Assembly (NCBI GenBank): GCA_000421065.1
Contig: ATWD01000001.1
Location: 3,340,001-3,404,000 of the forward strand
Direction: 5' to 3'
Source: Acidobacteriaceae bacterium TAA 166
Lineage (GTDB): Bacteria; Acidobacteriota; Terriglobia; Terriglobales; Acidobacteriaceae
DNA length: 64,000 nucleotides
This document shows, one piece after another, positions 32,622-42,624 of this stretch. The position numbers and the translations under genes were made by a program. The notes below the pieces were generated by a model. It was not told the origin of the DNA, did no database searches, and was given only the letters and a program-made list of their open reading frames with translations. Every line of letters starts with the position of its first letter. Position 1 is the first letter of the stretch.

Positions 32622-33872
32622 ATGCCGAAGATCTCGAAGATCCTGCTGCTGGCCGTCTCGGTGGTTCTGGTCCTCACCGTGTTCCTGGGAGTCAACTCAA
32701 GCGGCGTAAGCGCCGCCACCGACGATCAGGACGGCGCTTACCGGCAGATCAATGTCTATAGCGAGGTTCTGCGGCACATTCAGACCGACTATGTCGAGGA
32801 GCCGAATATCTCGCTTGTCACCAACGGTGCCCTGCGCGGTCTGGCTGAGTCGCTCGATGCCGATTCAAGCTACCTGACGCCGGAGGACTACAAGGCCTTC
32901 AAGGCGGATAAGGGTGGCAAGGCCCAGGTCGGCATCAATGTCTCCAAGCGCTGGGGATATGCCACGGTCGTCTCCGTGGTTCCCGGGAGCCCGGCCGATA
33001 AGGCGAATCTGAACGATGGCGATATTATCGAGGCGATTGGCGCTCAGGATACGCGCGACATCTCTCTCGCGATGATCCGGATGATGCTCGAGGGAGCTCC
33101 CGGCAGCGAGTTGACGATCTCCGTCGTTCGTCCGCGCAAGGCGACCCCGGACAAGGTTATGTTGACCCGCGCAATCAGCGCGTCTGCTCCGGTCTCGGAG
33201 ACCATGTACGAGAACTCCTCCATCCTGTACCTCAAGCCCGGGGTGATCGACCGTGAACACGTCCAGCAGGTGGAGTCGAAGCTGAAGGCCATGCAGAAGT
33301 CCGGAAACAAGAAGATTCTGCTCGATCTTCGCGACGTAGCTGAGGGCGATATCCCCGAGGCGATGCGCATGGCGAACCTGCTTTTGAAGACGGGAACGAT
33401 CGCCACGCTTGAGGGGCAGAAGGTGGAGAAGCAGACCTTCACCGCCGAGGCCTCGAAGTCGATCAATACGACCGCTCCGGTGGTGGTGCTGGTGAATCGC
33501 GGGACGGCGGGGCCGGCTGAGATCGTCGCGGCCGCCCTGCTCGACAACAAGCGCGCCGACCTGGTGGGCGAGAAGACCTTCGGCGAGGGATCGCAGCAGA
33601 AGACCTTCGAGCTGCCGGATGGAGCCGCTTTGATCCTCTCGATCGCGAAGTACGAATCGCCGTCAGGCAAGAAGCTCGAGGACGATGGAGTTACCCCCGG
33701 CGTCCTGGTCGCCTCGAACATCGATGACGGGGATGCGGACGACGACGGTTCAGATGACCAGCCGGCGGCCCTTGAGCACGACAAGACTCCGGTCGCGCCG
33801 AAGAAGCCCGCCGTTACGGTGGACGAGCAGCTGAACAAGGCGCTCGATCTGTTGAAGACCAAGGCTGCCTAG
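32622..33872 (+). CDS. S41/CtpA-like PDZ protein lacking the catalytic Ser and Lys
   Basis: A 416-residue exported protein with an N-terminal membrane anchor or signal (KILLLAVSVVLVLTVFLGV). A PDZ domain around GGKAQVGINVS to RMMLEGAPGSELTISVV is followed by the S41 (C-terminal processing peptidase) fold. In active members the nucleophile Ser sits in a SASE-type motif, with the Lys 25 residues later in FGKG. Here these positions read NRGTAGPAEI (Gly at residue 297) and KTFGEGSQQ (Glu at 322). The exact spacing of 25 is kept, so both catalytic residues are replaced. It is probably a binding or scaffold protein. ATG 32622 fits the signal sequence. Confidence 0.87.
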   Translation: MPKISKILLLAVSVVLVLTVFLGVNSSGVSAATDDQDGAYRQINVYSEVLRHIQTDYVEEPNISLVTNGALRGLAESLDADSSYLTPEDYKAFKADKGGKAQVGINVSKRWGYATVVSVVPGSPADKANLNDGDIIEAIGAQDTRDISLAMIRMMLEGAPGSELTISVVRPRKATPDKVMLTRAISASAPVSETMYENSSILYLKPGVIDREHVQQVESKLKAMQKSGNKKILLDLRDVAEGDIPEAMRMANLLLKTGTIATLEGQKVEKQTFTAEASKSINTTAPVVVLVNRGTAGPAEIVAAALLDNKRADLVGEKTFGEGSQQKTFELPDGAALILSIAKYESPSGKKLEDDGVTPGVLVASNIDDGDADDDGSDDQPAALEHDKTPVAPKKPAVTVDEQLNKALDLLKTKAA

Positions 33873-33890
33873 GCTATAGACCTATTCAGG

Positions 33891-34086
33891 ACGATGGTCT
33901 GCCGGCCGAGCCCACTGCGCGTTGTGCGGTCACTTCGTGACGCGTATATCCCCTTCAGGTCGTGGCTCCCCGTTGGTCGCTTACGATAATCTTTGCGCCG
34001 ACCAACGGGAGGCCCACGGCAAAGCCGGTATACGTGTCACGAAGTGACCGCACAACGCATAGGGCGCCGCACGGCAGCGCCTGTCC
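33891..34086. repeat. dispersed imperfect-palindrome repeat, copy R9 (full length, inverted centre)
   Basis: The left tip ACGATGGTCTGCCGGCC starts at 33891 and the right tip ACGGCAGCGCCTGTCC ends at about 34086. The outer stem GCGTTGTGCGGTCACTTCGTGAC (33919-33941, 23 bases) is a perfect reverse complement of 34036-34058. Relative to other copies two base pairs of this stem are changed on both sides. The asymmetric centre runs in the opposite direction to R1, R2, R7 and R12: GTATATCCCC is on the left and AAAGCCGGTATACG on the right. It lies between the S41-like gene and the PBP1A gene. Confidence 0.9.
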
Positions 34087-34208
34087 TCAATCAATCCCAA
34101 AGGCATCAATTTCCCTTATTTTCTAGGTATTTAGGATGGCTGGAGCAATCGTTTTCCAGCGCCGAGGCGCTCTCCCTCGCCATGGCGAACATGCTATGGT
34201 GAAGGGCA

Positions 34209-36578
34209 GTGCCGAGCTATTTCAGACGCGAAACGCTAGAGACCATTGCGTCCGAGCCCCTGTGGCGGCAGGTCTTCCGGCGACTGGCCGAGGGGCCGGA
34301 GTATCCCAGCCGTAGACGTGCCCGCCTGGCGACCTTCTACGTGCTGCTGGGCCTCTCTGCGCTCTTTGGCGCCATGTGCGGCCTGATGCTGGTCTATTCG
34401 ATCGATCTGCCCGAGATCGATGACCTGACGCGCTACCGTCCCAACACGACCACGGAGCTTCTCGACGTGCATGGCCGTCCCTTCGGCTCGTTCGCGCTCG
34501 AGCGCCGCGTGGCGGTGCCTTACTCCGAGTTTCCTCCCATCCTCAAGAACGCCATTCTCTCCATCGAGGACAAGAGCTTCGAGAGCAACTGGGGCGTCAA
34601 CCTGGTGCGCGCGGTCGGCGCCGCCTATCGCGATCTTCACTCCAAGGGCAAGGCGCAGGGAGCCTCGACCCTGACCATGCAGCTCTCGCGCAACTTGTTC
34701 CTCTCGAGCGAGAAGACCTTCGGACGCAAGTTTCAGGAGGTCATCCTCTCGATGCAGATCGAGCGGAGGTTCACCAAGAACCAGATCTTCGAGCTGTATG
34801 CCAACCAGATCTACCTGGGCCGCGGAACCTATGGGTTCGAGGCGGGTGCCGAGTACTACTTCGGCAAGCACGTCCGCGACCTCATCCTGCCCGAGGCGGC
34901 CCTGCTGGCCGCCCTGCCCAAAGGGCCCGAGTATTATTCGCCCGTTCGCTATCCTGAGCGCGCCCTGCGTCGGCGCAACCTCGTGCTTAGCGAGATGCAG
35001 AGCGACGGCATGATCACCATCGAGCAGGAGGAGGCGGCGAAGTCGTCGCCTCTGGGGCTGCACATCGAGACTCCTCCCAACAGTGTCGCTCCTTACTTCG
35101 TAGAGGAGGTCCGGCGGCAGCTCGAACGCGAGTACGGCGTCGAGGAGGTTCACGGCGCCGGTCTGCGTGTCTATACGACGCTCGATCTCGATCTCCAGGC
35201 GGTCGCGAATAAGGCCGTGCTCGATGGGGCGGCGTCGTATGAGCGTCGCGAGGGCTGGAAGGGGAGCCTGCAAAACATCGTTCTGCAGGGCGAGGACATC
35301 GAAGTCTACAAGCATCCGGACTGGACCCAGCCGCTGGCAAAAGGGATTTATATCCACGGGGTCATCACGGCGGTCGAACCCAAGCGGGTGACGGTGAAAC
35401 TCGGCGAACAAATCGCCGTGATGACGCCTGAAGATTGGGCGTGGACTACGTATGCGGAGGCGAACAGCTTCCTGCGCAGCGGCGACCTGGTCTACCTCAG
35501 GATTGAAGGCCCTGGCCCGGAGAGCACATGGAAGGCCTCGCTTCAGCAGGATACCGGAGCCCAGGCATCGCTGATGGCCGTCGATAATGCCAGCGGCGAG
35601 GTGATCGCGATGGTGGGCGGCCGCGACTTCGCCCTGTCGCAGTTCAACCGGGCCACCCAGGCCAAGCGGCAGGTGGGATCGTCCTTCAAGCCCTACGTCT
35701 ACACCACGGCCATCGAGGCGGGAGCCAAGATCACCGATATCGTCGTCGATGGGCCGACGACCTTTTCGACCCCCAGCGGACCCTACACGCCGCATAACTA
35801 CGAGGGCGACTATCGCGGGGCCATGCCGCTGACCTACGCCTTCGCCGAGTCGCGCAATATTCCCGCGCTCAAGCTGGCCGCTCGCGCGGGTATTCGCAAG
35901 GTCATCGATACTGCGCAGAGGTTCGGCATCACCAGCAACATTCCGCCATTTCTTCCTGTGGCGCTCGGCTCGGCCGATATCTCGCTTTATGAGCAGGTCG
36001 GGGCCTACAGCGTCTTCCCCAACGACGGCATTCGCATCGCCCCGCACTATATCCGCAAGGTCACGCAGGCCGACGGCCTTCCGCTCGACGAGAAGCCGAC
36101 CGATGTGCGTGAGGTGATCTCGGTGGATACGGCGCGTTCGATGATGGTGCTGCTGCAGGATGTCGTACGCATGGGAACAGGAGCTTCGGCTTCGCAGCTG
36201 AAGCATCCATTAGGCGGCAAGACGGGCACGACCAACAACTACACCGACGCCTGGTTTATCGGATTTTCGCCGTCCGTGACCTGCGGGACCTGGATCGGCT
36301 TCGACAACCGGCAGTCACTCGGGGAGAAGGAGACGGGAGCCCGGGCCGCGCTACCCATGTGGATCGACTTCATGCGCGCGGCGATCGCAAACAAGCCCGA
36401 CGAGGTCTTTCCGGCGGCTGGCGCCCCCAAGAAGAAGCTGGATGTGGCGGTTGTGAAGGCGCCCGCGCAGGTGAAGCCTCCTGAGGCGAAGGAGGACGAC
36501 GAGGATGGCGATCCTGAGCCGACGCATGGCGCGGCGCCCCCGAAGCCGGCTACGAAGCCAGCAGGCGGCACAAGCTGA
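34209..36578 (+). CDS. penicillin-binding protein 1A (bifunctional class A)
   Basis: A 789-residue peptidoglycan synthase with a GTG start at 34209. There is one membrane helix near residue 45 (LLGLSALFGAMCGLMLV). The GT51 glycosyltransferase domain follows: SIEDKSFESNWGVN with catalytic Glu, then GASTLTMQLSRNLFLS and RKFQEVILSMQIER. The transpeptidase domain has SSFK (SxxK nucleophile, in VGSSFKPYVYT), SRN in AESRNIPAL and KTGT in GGKTGTTNNYTD. A Pro/Lys/Glu-rich tail ends the protein. All catalytic motifs are intact. The end overlaps the convergent ribF gene by 29 bases. Confidence 0.95.
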   Translation: MPSYFRRETLETIASEPLWRQVFRRLAEGPEYPSRRRARLATFYVLLGLSALFGAMCGLMLVYSIDLPEIDDLTRYRPNTTTELLDVHGRPFGSFALERRVAVPYSEFPPILKNAILSIEDKSFESNWGVNLVRAVGAAYRDLHSKGKAQGASTLTMQLSRNLFLSSEKTFGRKFQEVILSMQIERRFTKNQIFELYANQIYLGRGTYGFEAGAEYYFGKHVRDLILPEAALLAALPKGPEYYSPVRYPERALRRRNLVLSEMQSDGMITIEQEEAAKSSPLGLHIETPPNSVAPYFVEEVRRQLEREYGVEEVHGAGLRVYTTLDLDLQAVANKAVLDGAASYERREGWKGSLQNIVLQGEDIEVYKHPDWTQPLAKGIYIHGVITAVEPKRVTVKLGEQIAVMTPEDWAWTTYAEANSFLRSGDLVYLRIEGPGPESTWKASLQQDTGAQASLMAVDNASGEVIAMVGGRDFALSQFNRATQAKRQVGSSFKPYVYTTAIEAGAKITDIVVDGPTTFSTPSGPYTPHNYEGDYRGAMPLTYAFAESRNIPALKLAARAGIRKVIDTAQRFGITSNIPPFLPVALGSADISLYEQVGAYSVFPNDGIRIAPHYIRKVTQADGLPLDEKPTDVREVISVDTARSMMVLLQDVVRMGTGASASQLKHPLGGKTGTTNNYTDAWFIGFSPSVTCGTWIGFDNRQSLGEKETGARAALPMWIDFMRAAIANKPDEVFPAAGAPKKKLDVAVVKAPAQVKPPEAKEDDEDGDPEPTHGAAPPKPATKPAGGTS

Positions 36579-37497
36579 AGTAGCGCTGCGCCTTGCGTAC
36601 GTCGCGTCCGATCTGCTCGCGCAGCGCCTCGGGCGAGGGCCAGCGGATCTCATCTCTTAGCCGGTGCAGGAAGGCTAGGCGCAACGGCGTCTCTTCGGTT
36701 AGGTCGACGGGGTGAAAGTTCAGCAGGTGCGATTCGATGGTAAAGGAGTCTTCGCCGAAGGTGGGCCGGTTGCCGACGTTGGTGACGGCCTCGAAGCGTT
36801 CGCCCGCGACGATGAGCGTCGTAATGTAGACGCCGATGGCGGGAATCAGCTCGGTGTAGGGCGCGAGGTTGATGGTGGGCACTGTATAGCGTGTCCCGTA
36901 GCCGCGCCCTGAGGCTGGCGTACTAGCGAGGGTGAAGGGGCGCCCCAGCAGCGAGCGCGCCTTTGAGACATCCCCATAGGTGATGAGCTGGCGAATGCGG
37001 CTGGAGGAGACGGCGTTGCCCCGCAGCTCGCGCGGAGAGTAGACCCTCACCCCGAAGCCAAGCTCGCCGCCAAGGGTCTCGAGGGATTCGATCCCTGCCT
37101 CCGCTCGATAACCAAAGCGGAAGTTTTCGCCCTCATGGATCTCGATAACGCCCAGTCTTTGCCGCAGGACCTTAGTGGCAAAATCACGCGGCGAGGTCTC
37201 CGAGAGCGCGGGAGTGAAGGGAAAGACCAGCGTCGCTTCAATGCCGGTTGCGGCGAGCAGATCGAGCTTCTCTGTGAGCGGCGTGATCAGCGCGGGGCAG
37301 CTCTCAGGACGAAGCACGCGTGCAGGATGGGGGTCGAAGGTGATGGCGAGAGCTCGGGCGTTGAGGGTGCGTGCGCGTGCGATCACCTCGCCGATCACCC
37401 AGCGATGGCCGCGATGTACGCCATCGAAGTTGCCGATGGTCGCAACCGTTGGGCCGAATTTCTCAGGAATCTCATGGAGGGAATGAAAGATCTGCAT
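36550..37497 (-). CDS. ribF: bifunctional riboflavin kinase / FAD synthetase
   Basis: A 315-residue enzyme that makes FMN and FAD. The N-terminal FAD synthetase domain has TIGNFDGVHRGHRWVIGEVI (HxGH-type site) and AITFDPHPARVL. The second domain (riboflavin kinase) has VSSSRIRQLITYGDVSKA and GRGYGTRYTVPTINLAPYTE, with the PT-x-N motif at PTINLAP, and ESHLLNFHPVDL. It is the last gene of a minus-strand set. Its ATG shares one base with the upstream stop codon (TGATG), so translation is coupled. It overlaps the PBP1A end convergently. Confidence 0.95.
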   Translation of the reverse strand: MQIFHSLHEIPEKFGPTVATIGNFDGVHRGHRWVIGEVIARARTLNARALAITFDPHPARVLRPESCPALITPLTEKLDLLAATGIEATLVFPFTPALSETSPRDFATKVLRQRLGVIEIHEGENFRFGYRAEAGIESLETLGGELGFGVRVYSPRELRGNAVSSSRIRQLITYGDVSKARSLLGRPFTLASTPASGRGYGTRYTVPTINLAPYTELIPAIGVYITTLIVAGERFEAVTNVGNRPTFGEDSFTIESHLLNFHPVDLTEETPLRLAFLHRLRDEIRWPSPEALREQIGRDVRKAQRYFSLCRLLAS

Positions 37498-38297
37498 CAG
37501 GCAATCTCAAAGCTGAGCTGGAGTCCGTCGTAGGCCATGCGAACGTTCGCGGGAAGCTCGTCTTCGGTGGCGGCGTGATCCAGGTCGTGGCTGATGTGGG
37601 TAAAGAAGGCGCGACTCGGCTTCAACTGTTCGACAAAACCCAGCGAGCGCTCCAGGTGCGAGTGACTGGGGTGCGGCTGGCGGCGCAGAGCATCCAGGAT
37701 AAGGACATCGAGATCCTGAAGGAAGGGGAGGCTCTCGGGCGGTATATCGCTCATATCGGTGAGATAGGCGGCAGAGCCGAAACGATATCCCGTGATGGTC
37801 TGGTGGCCGTGCGTGACCGGGATGCGCTGGAAGCAGGCGCCAAAGAGATCGAAGCCCGCGCCCGGCGTCTCGTCAATGCGGTGCAGCGTAACCCGGGCGC
37901 TGGTGGGGTAGCGGTTCTCGGTGCGGAAGGTGTAGTCGAAGATGCGCTCGATGGTGCCCGCGGTCGCATTGTCTGCGTAGAGCGGAAGACCATTCTTCAG
38001 AGGAAAGCTGAGCGGCCGCAGATCGTCGAATCCCAGGATGTGATCGGCGTGGCCATGCGTGTAGAGCACAGCGTCCACATGGTGCAGGTTCTCGCGGATA
38101 GCCTGCGCGTGGAAGTCAGGGCCGGTGTCGATCACGACGGTGTGACCGTTGTAGGCCAGACGCAGTGAAGGCCGTGTCCGGCGGTTGCGCACATCGCCGC
38201 TGGGCGCAACCGCGGAGATGCACACGGCGCAATCGCAACCCAGCGTCGGAACGCCCATCGACGTTCCAGTCCCGAGAAAGGTGAGCATTGCCTCCAT
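37497..38297 (-). CDS. metallo-beta-lactamase-fold hydrolase (PhnP-like)
   Basis: A 266-residue protein starting MEAMLTFLGTGTSMGVPTLG. CDCAVC near residue 25 resembles the PhnP zinc cysteines. THGHADHILGFDDL is the HxHxDH metal site, HGHQTITGYRF and LTDMSDIP contribute further ligands, and ILDALRRQPHPSHSHLE and FTHISHDLDH complete the set. PhnP relatives cleave cyclic phosphodiesters; other members act on tRNA or nucleotides. There is no phosphonate operon here, so the substrate is open. It lies 3 bp after the DUF1844 gene and is coupled to ribF. Confidence 0.88.
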   Translation of the reverse strand: MEAMLTFLGTGTSMGVPTLGCDCAVCISAVAPSGDVRNRRTRPSLRLAYNGHTVVIDTGPDFHAQAIRENLHHVDAVLYTHGHADHILGFDDLRPLSFPLKNGLPLYADNATAGTIERIFDYTFRTENRYPTSARVTLHRIDETPGAGFDLFGACFQRIPVTHGHQTITGYRFGSAAYLTDMSDIPPESLPFLQDLDVLILDALRRQPHPSHSHLERSLGFVEQLKPSRAFFTHISHDLDHAATEDELPANVRMAYDGLQLSFEIA

Positions 38298-38300
38298 TCG

Positions 38301-38954
38301 TTAGCGGACGATGCTCGGTTTGCCAGGATTCATCGGGTTGGTCGGATTCGGACCCAGAGGCTCTCCTGCCCTGGAGGCTGCCGAGCGAGCCAGAGCCTGT
38401 GTGATCTCGAGGAACGCCATGCGCACCTCGAACAAGGCGCTGTCGAGAAGCCGCTGCTCGGCCTCGCTCAGATTGCCGTGGGTCTTCTCCCTCAGGATAC
38501 CAAGCATGTCGATGCTCTGACGGGCTCCCATCAGGTCGACCTGCGGCTGCTGGCCTTCGGGCGTCGCTCCACCCAACTGGACGATGGTCGTCATGTAGAC
38601 CGACTGCACCAGCGTCTCGAAGTTCATAGCCGGAGGATGGTCCGCTCCAGGGTTTGCGGCGCGAATGGCAGTATCGAGCCTCTCCGCGGTCGCCTGGTAG
38701 GCGTCCTCGGCCTGCTTGGCCTGCTCAGAGGTAGGGCCGGGGGGGATATCGTCGAAGCCCTGCTCTTCCTGGTCTTCTGCGGAGGTCTCGGGCTCAGCAG
38801 CGATGGGAACCTCGATTGGAGCACTCGTCTGGGCGGAGGCCACCTGCTCCTCGAGCTCGGGCGACGGATCGGCATCGGGACGAAGCTCCCCATCGAGGTT
38901 GAACTTGCGGCGGTCTGTGACGACAAAGGGCTTATTTTGCTCGGACATAGTCAA
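38301..38954 (-). CDS. DUF1844 protein
   Basis: A 217-residue protein. Residues 1-90 are acidic and low-complexity (DRRKFNLDGELRPDADPSPE and Glu/Ala runs). The C-terminal DUF1844 domain begins NFETLVQSVYMTTIVQLGGA, continues DLMGARQSIDMLGILREKTH and ends LFEVRMAFLEITQAL. The family is small, conserved in Acidobacteriota and Deltaproteobacteria, and of unknown function. It sits in a tight operon with ygfZ (14 bp upstream) and the MBL hydrolase (3 bp downstream). Confidence 0.85.
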   Translation of the reverse strand: MTMSEQNKPFVVTDRRKFNLDGELRPDADPSPELEEQVASAQTSAPIEVPIAAEPETSAEDQEEQGFDDIPPGPTSEQAKQAEDAYQATAERLDTAIRAANPGADHPPAMNFETLVQSVYMTTIVQLGGATPEGQQPQVDLMGARQSIDMLGILREKTHGNLSEAEQRLLDSALFEVRMAFLEITQALARSAASRAGEPLGPNPTNPMNPGKPSIVR

Positions 38955-38968
38955 TCTCTCTCTCTCAG

Positions 38969-40039
38969 TCAGATGCTCGAGGCGGAGCTTCGGTCTCCCC
39001 CGGGCGCGGGTACGGGATGGGCGACTCCGCCGGCGTACTCCAGCGGATCGCGTCGGTCGAGCGCCTCGCGTCGGATGTATCCCAGGCCCAGCTGCAAGGG
39101 TTCGTTAGAGGCTGGAAGGACGGAGACGCAGGTCAGCTCGCCGACCTGCTTGCCGGCGGCTTGAAGTGTGCTTCCGGCTGGTGGCAAAGCTCCCTCCAGC
39201 CGAAATGTCATGAATGTGCGGTGAACATTGCCGCGCGAACGAATGCGTTCGACGATCTCCTGACCGAGGTAGCAGCCCTTGTTGAAGTGCAGGGCCCGGG
39301 CCTGGTTCGTCTCCTGCGGAAGGTCGCGGTCGCGGATATCGACGCCGTAGAGGGGAGTTCCTTCCAGCAGGCGCAGCCATTCAAGCGCCTGGGGCTCAAC
39401 GGCGACAGCCCCAGCGCTCAAAGCTGCGTTGAGAAGAGCGTCAGCGTCGTCCGAGGATCCGGTCCACAGCTCGTATCGGGGAACCCGGGGTCCATGCGCG
39501 TGAATCACTTGGCCCCTCAGGCCATTCCACTCGAAGCTCCGCATCTGGAGCGGAGCGAGATCATCCACAGCCACACTGAATCCACTCAGGATCTGCGTGG
39601 CCCGGGGACCGATCAAGGCCACTCCGTGGCGCTCGTCCGAGAGATCGGCCAGCTCGACGTCATCCATGATGATGTAGTGGTCGAGATACGGGATCAGCGT
39701 CGCGATCTGCCGGCGCGCGGTCTCGATCCATAACTCCTCGGAGGAGACGGCAATGATGTTGCCGTCTCCTTGAATGCGTCCCTGCGCGTTCAGGAAAAAG
39801 TTATAGGCGCCACGTCCATCGGTAAGCTCCTGCACGGAGTTGGTCGCCATGCCGTTCAGCCAGCGCACCCGATCCGATCCTGTAACCCGAATCCACCCTC
39901 TGTCTTTGAGAGAGGTAGCTCCCGCCTTATGAAGCAATGCTTCAAGCTGAGAGTCGGAGCTATGGATTAGGCCGCTCTCGGAGGAGGTCTTCGGGATGGA
40001 GGCGAGTGTCATAAGCGTAGCCGCGCGCGTCGCAGGCAA
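38969..40039 (-). CDS. ygfZ: YgfZ/GcvT-like folate-binding Fe-S cluster assembly protein
   Basis: A 356-residue member of the YgfZ family, which uses tetrahydrofolate to help assemble or repair iron-sulfur clusters. GWIRVTGSDRVRWLNGMATN is the family opening. The diagnostic motif KGCYLGQEIVERIRSRGN (Cys essential in E. coli YgfZ) is near residue 265. ATG 40039 or the better MTLASIPK start at 40009 could be used. It is the first gene of ygfZ-DUF1844-MBL-ribF and is divergent from the metallopeptidase-like gene 45 bp away. Confidence 0.92.
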   Translation of the reverse strand: MPATRAATLMTLASIPKTSSESGLIHSSDSQLEALLHKAGATSLKDRGWIRVTGSDRVRWLNGMATNSVQELTDGRGAYNFFLNAQGRIQGDGNIIAVSSEELWIETARRQIATLIPYLDHYIIMDDVELADLSDERHGVALIGPRATQILSGFSVAVDDLAPLQMRSFEWNGLRGQVIHAHGPRVPRYELWTGSSDDADALLNAALSAGAVAVEPQALEWLRLLEGTPLYGVDIRDRDLPQETNQARALHFNKGCYLGQEIVERIRSRGNVHRTFMTFRLEGALPPAGSTLQAAGKQVGELTCVSVLPASNEPLQLGLGYIRREALDRRDPLEYAGGVAHPVPAPGGDRSSASSI

Positions 40040-40084
40040 ACTCTGCGTACACTTGGATTATAGCGGTCGGATAGAGAGGCTGGA

Positions 40085-41683
40085 TTGCGGCGACGGACAG
40101 AGGACAGAATCATCAGGAGCCTGCGGCACTGTGCCGCGGCGACGGCTTTCTTCGCGGGATGCGTGGCGGCGGTCGCTCAGGTATCCGGACAGGGCCAGCC
40201 GGACGACAACAAGCCGCACGCGCCCATGACGAAGGATCAGGCCAAGGAGCTCTTTCGCTCCGTCGACGAGATTCTCGGCTTCGTCAGCTCCGACACCAAA
40301 CTGCCGATTGAGCATAGCGTCAAGCGTAAGCTGATCTCGCGCGACGAGATCAATAAGTATCTGGCGAAAAAACTCGACGAGGATGAGAGCGCGAAGCGTA
40401 TGCAGCGCTCCGAGCTTGTGCTCAAGAAGTTCGGCCTGCTCGACCGCGACTTCCACCTGCGGCCCTTCCTGCTCTCGCTTCTGACCGAACAGATCGCAGG
40501 CTTCTACGACAACAAGACCAAGACGGTGAATCTGCTGGACTGGATCGAGCCCGATGAGCAGAAGCCGGTGCTGGCCCACGAGCTGACGCATGCCTTGCAG
40601 GACCAGAAGGTGGATCTGGCCAAGTGGTCCGACGTCGGTCTTGAAGATGTCTCCCATAACGTGCAGGACGACAATCGTCATCTGCAGGTGGATGAAGCCG
40701 AGACTGCCCGCGATGCGGTGGCCGAAGGCCAGGCGATGGCCGTCTTCCTCGACTACACGCTGAAGCCCTCCGGCAAGACGCTCGCCGATGCTCCGCCCGA
40801 GATGATGGCGAAGGTGAAGGACCTCGCCTCCGACACCACCGGCTCTCCCATCCTGGCGCGGGCACCTCTCCTGTTGCAGGAGTCGCTGATTTTTCCCTAC
40901 AGCGAGGGCCTCACCTTCGAGCACGCGATCCTGGTCAAGGGAGGCAAGGATGCTGCGTTCGCCGGAGTCCTCGCCGCGCCACCCTCTTCGAGCTTCGAGA
41001 TCATGCATCCGGAGGCCTACCTCGCGCACGTTCCCGTGCCCGTCCTTCGGCTTCCCGATATCCATCCGCTGACCGATGCGCAGTACGAGCCCTACGACCT
41101 GGGCGTGATGGGAGAGCTCGATGTGCGCATCCTCGCCGAGCTCTTCGGAGGTCACGAGCTCGCCGACGGCCTCGCGCCTGACTGGAACGGCGGCATCTAT
41201 TACGCGGTCCAGCGCAAGGCCGCGACGCCAGCTGAGAAGGAGACGACCGCGTCGCTCGGGCTGTTCTACTACTCGCGCTGGAAGAACCCCGACTCGGCCA
41301 GCACCTTCATGCGCATCTACAGCACGCAACTGGCACGCAAGTACACGAAGCTCGAGCGCCGGCAGAAAGAGGAGCAAGGCGAAGACGAGCAGGTCTATTC
41401 GACCAACGAGGGAGACGTTCTGCTGTCGCTCTCCGGCTCGAGCGTCTTCGTGAGCGAGGGATTCGATCTTGCGCTGGCACGGAAGTTGCGCGATAGCATC
41501 AAGGGCATTCAGGGGGAGGGTCCACTGCGCATGACACAAATACCCGCGGTTCATTCGCCTGCTCTCCGGCCCGGCGGCGAGCCCGCGCTCTCGCTCGCCC
41601 GCTTCCTGCAGTCGTATGGAGCGTTCGAGCCCGCCGCTCTCGAACGGTATACTTCTGAAGTGCACCCTGCGCTCTCGCGATAA
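40085..41683 (+). CDS. exported HELTH metallopeptidase-like protein of unknown family
   Basis: A 532-residue protein with a TTG start (no ATG nearby) and a plausible signal peptide (HCAAATAFFAGCVAAVAQ). PVLAHELTHALQDQKVDLAK near residue 175 has HExxH, and ARDAVAEGQAMAVFLDY about 45 residues on has a Glu that would suit a gluzincin-type third ligand. Before it, AGFYDNKTKTVNLLDW resembles segments preceding the site in Acidobacteriota secreted peptidase-like proteins. The rest has no known domain. I call it peptidase-like on the motif only. It is upstream of mtnP by 32 bp on the same strand. Confidence 0.7.
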   Translation: MRRRTEDRIIRSLRHCAAATAFFAGCVAAVAQVSGQGQPDDNKPHAPMTKDQAKELFRSVDEILGFVSSDTKLPIEHSVKRKLISRDEINKYLAKKLDEDESAKRMQRSELVLKKFGLLDRDFHLRPFLLSLLTEQIAGFYDNKTKTVNLLDWIEPDEQKPVLAHELTHALQDQKVDLAKWSDVGLEDVSHNVQDDNRHLQVDEAETARDAVAEGQAMAVFLDYTLKPSGKTLADAPPEMMAKVKDLASDTTGSPILARAPLLLQESLIFPYSEGLTFEHAILVKGGKDAAFAGVLAAPPSSSFEIMHPEAYLAHVPVPVLRLPDIHPLTDAQYEPYDLGVMGELDVRILAELFGGHELADGLAPDWNGGIYYAVQRKAATPAEKETTASLGLFYYSRWKNPDSASTFMRIYSTQLARKYTKLERRQKEEQGEDEQVYSTNEGDVLLSLSGSSVFVSEGFDLALARKLRDSIKGIQGEGPLRMTQIPAVHSPALRPGGEPALSLARFLQSYGAFEPAALERYTSEVHPALSR

Positions 41684-41715
41684 AGGCGTCCGCAAAGACG
41701 AAAGGAAGAAGCTCA

Positions 41716-42576
<861 letters not shown>

Positions 42577-42624
42577 CGATTAGTGACACAAAGCTTCCAA
42601 TCAAAATCCAAAAAAAGAGGATCG

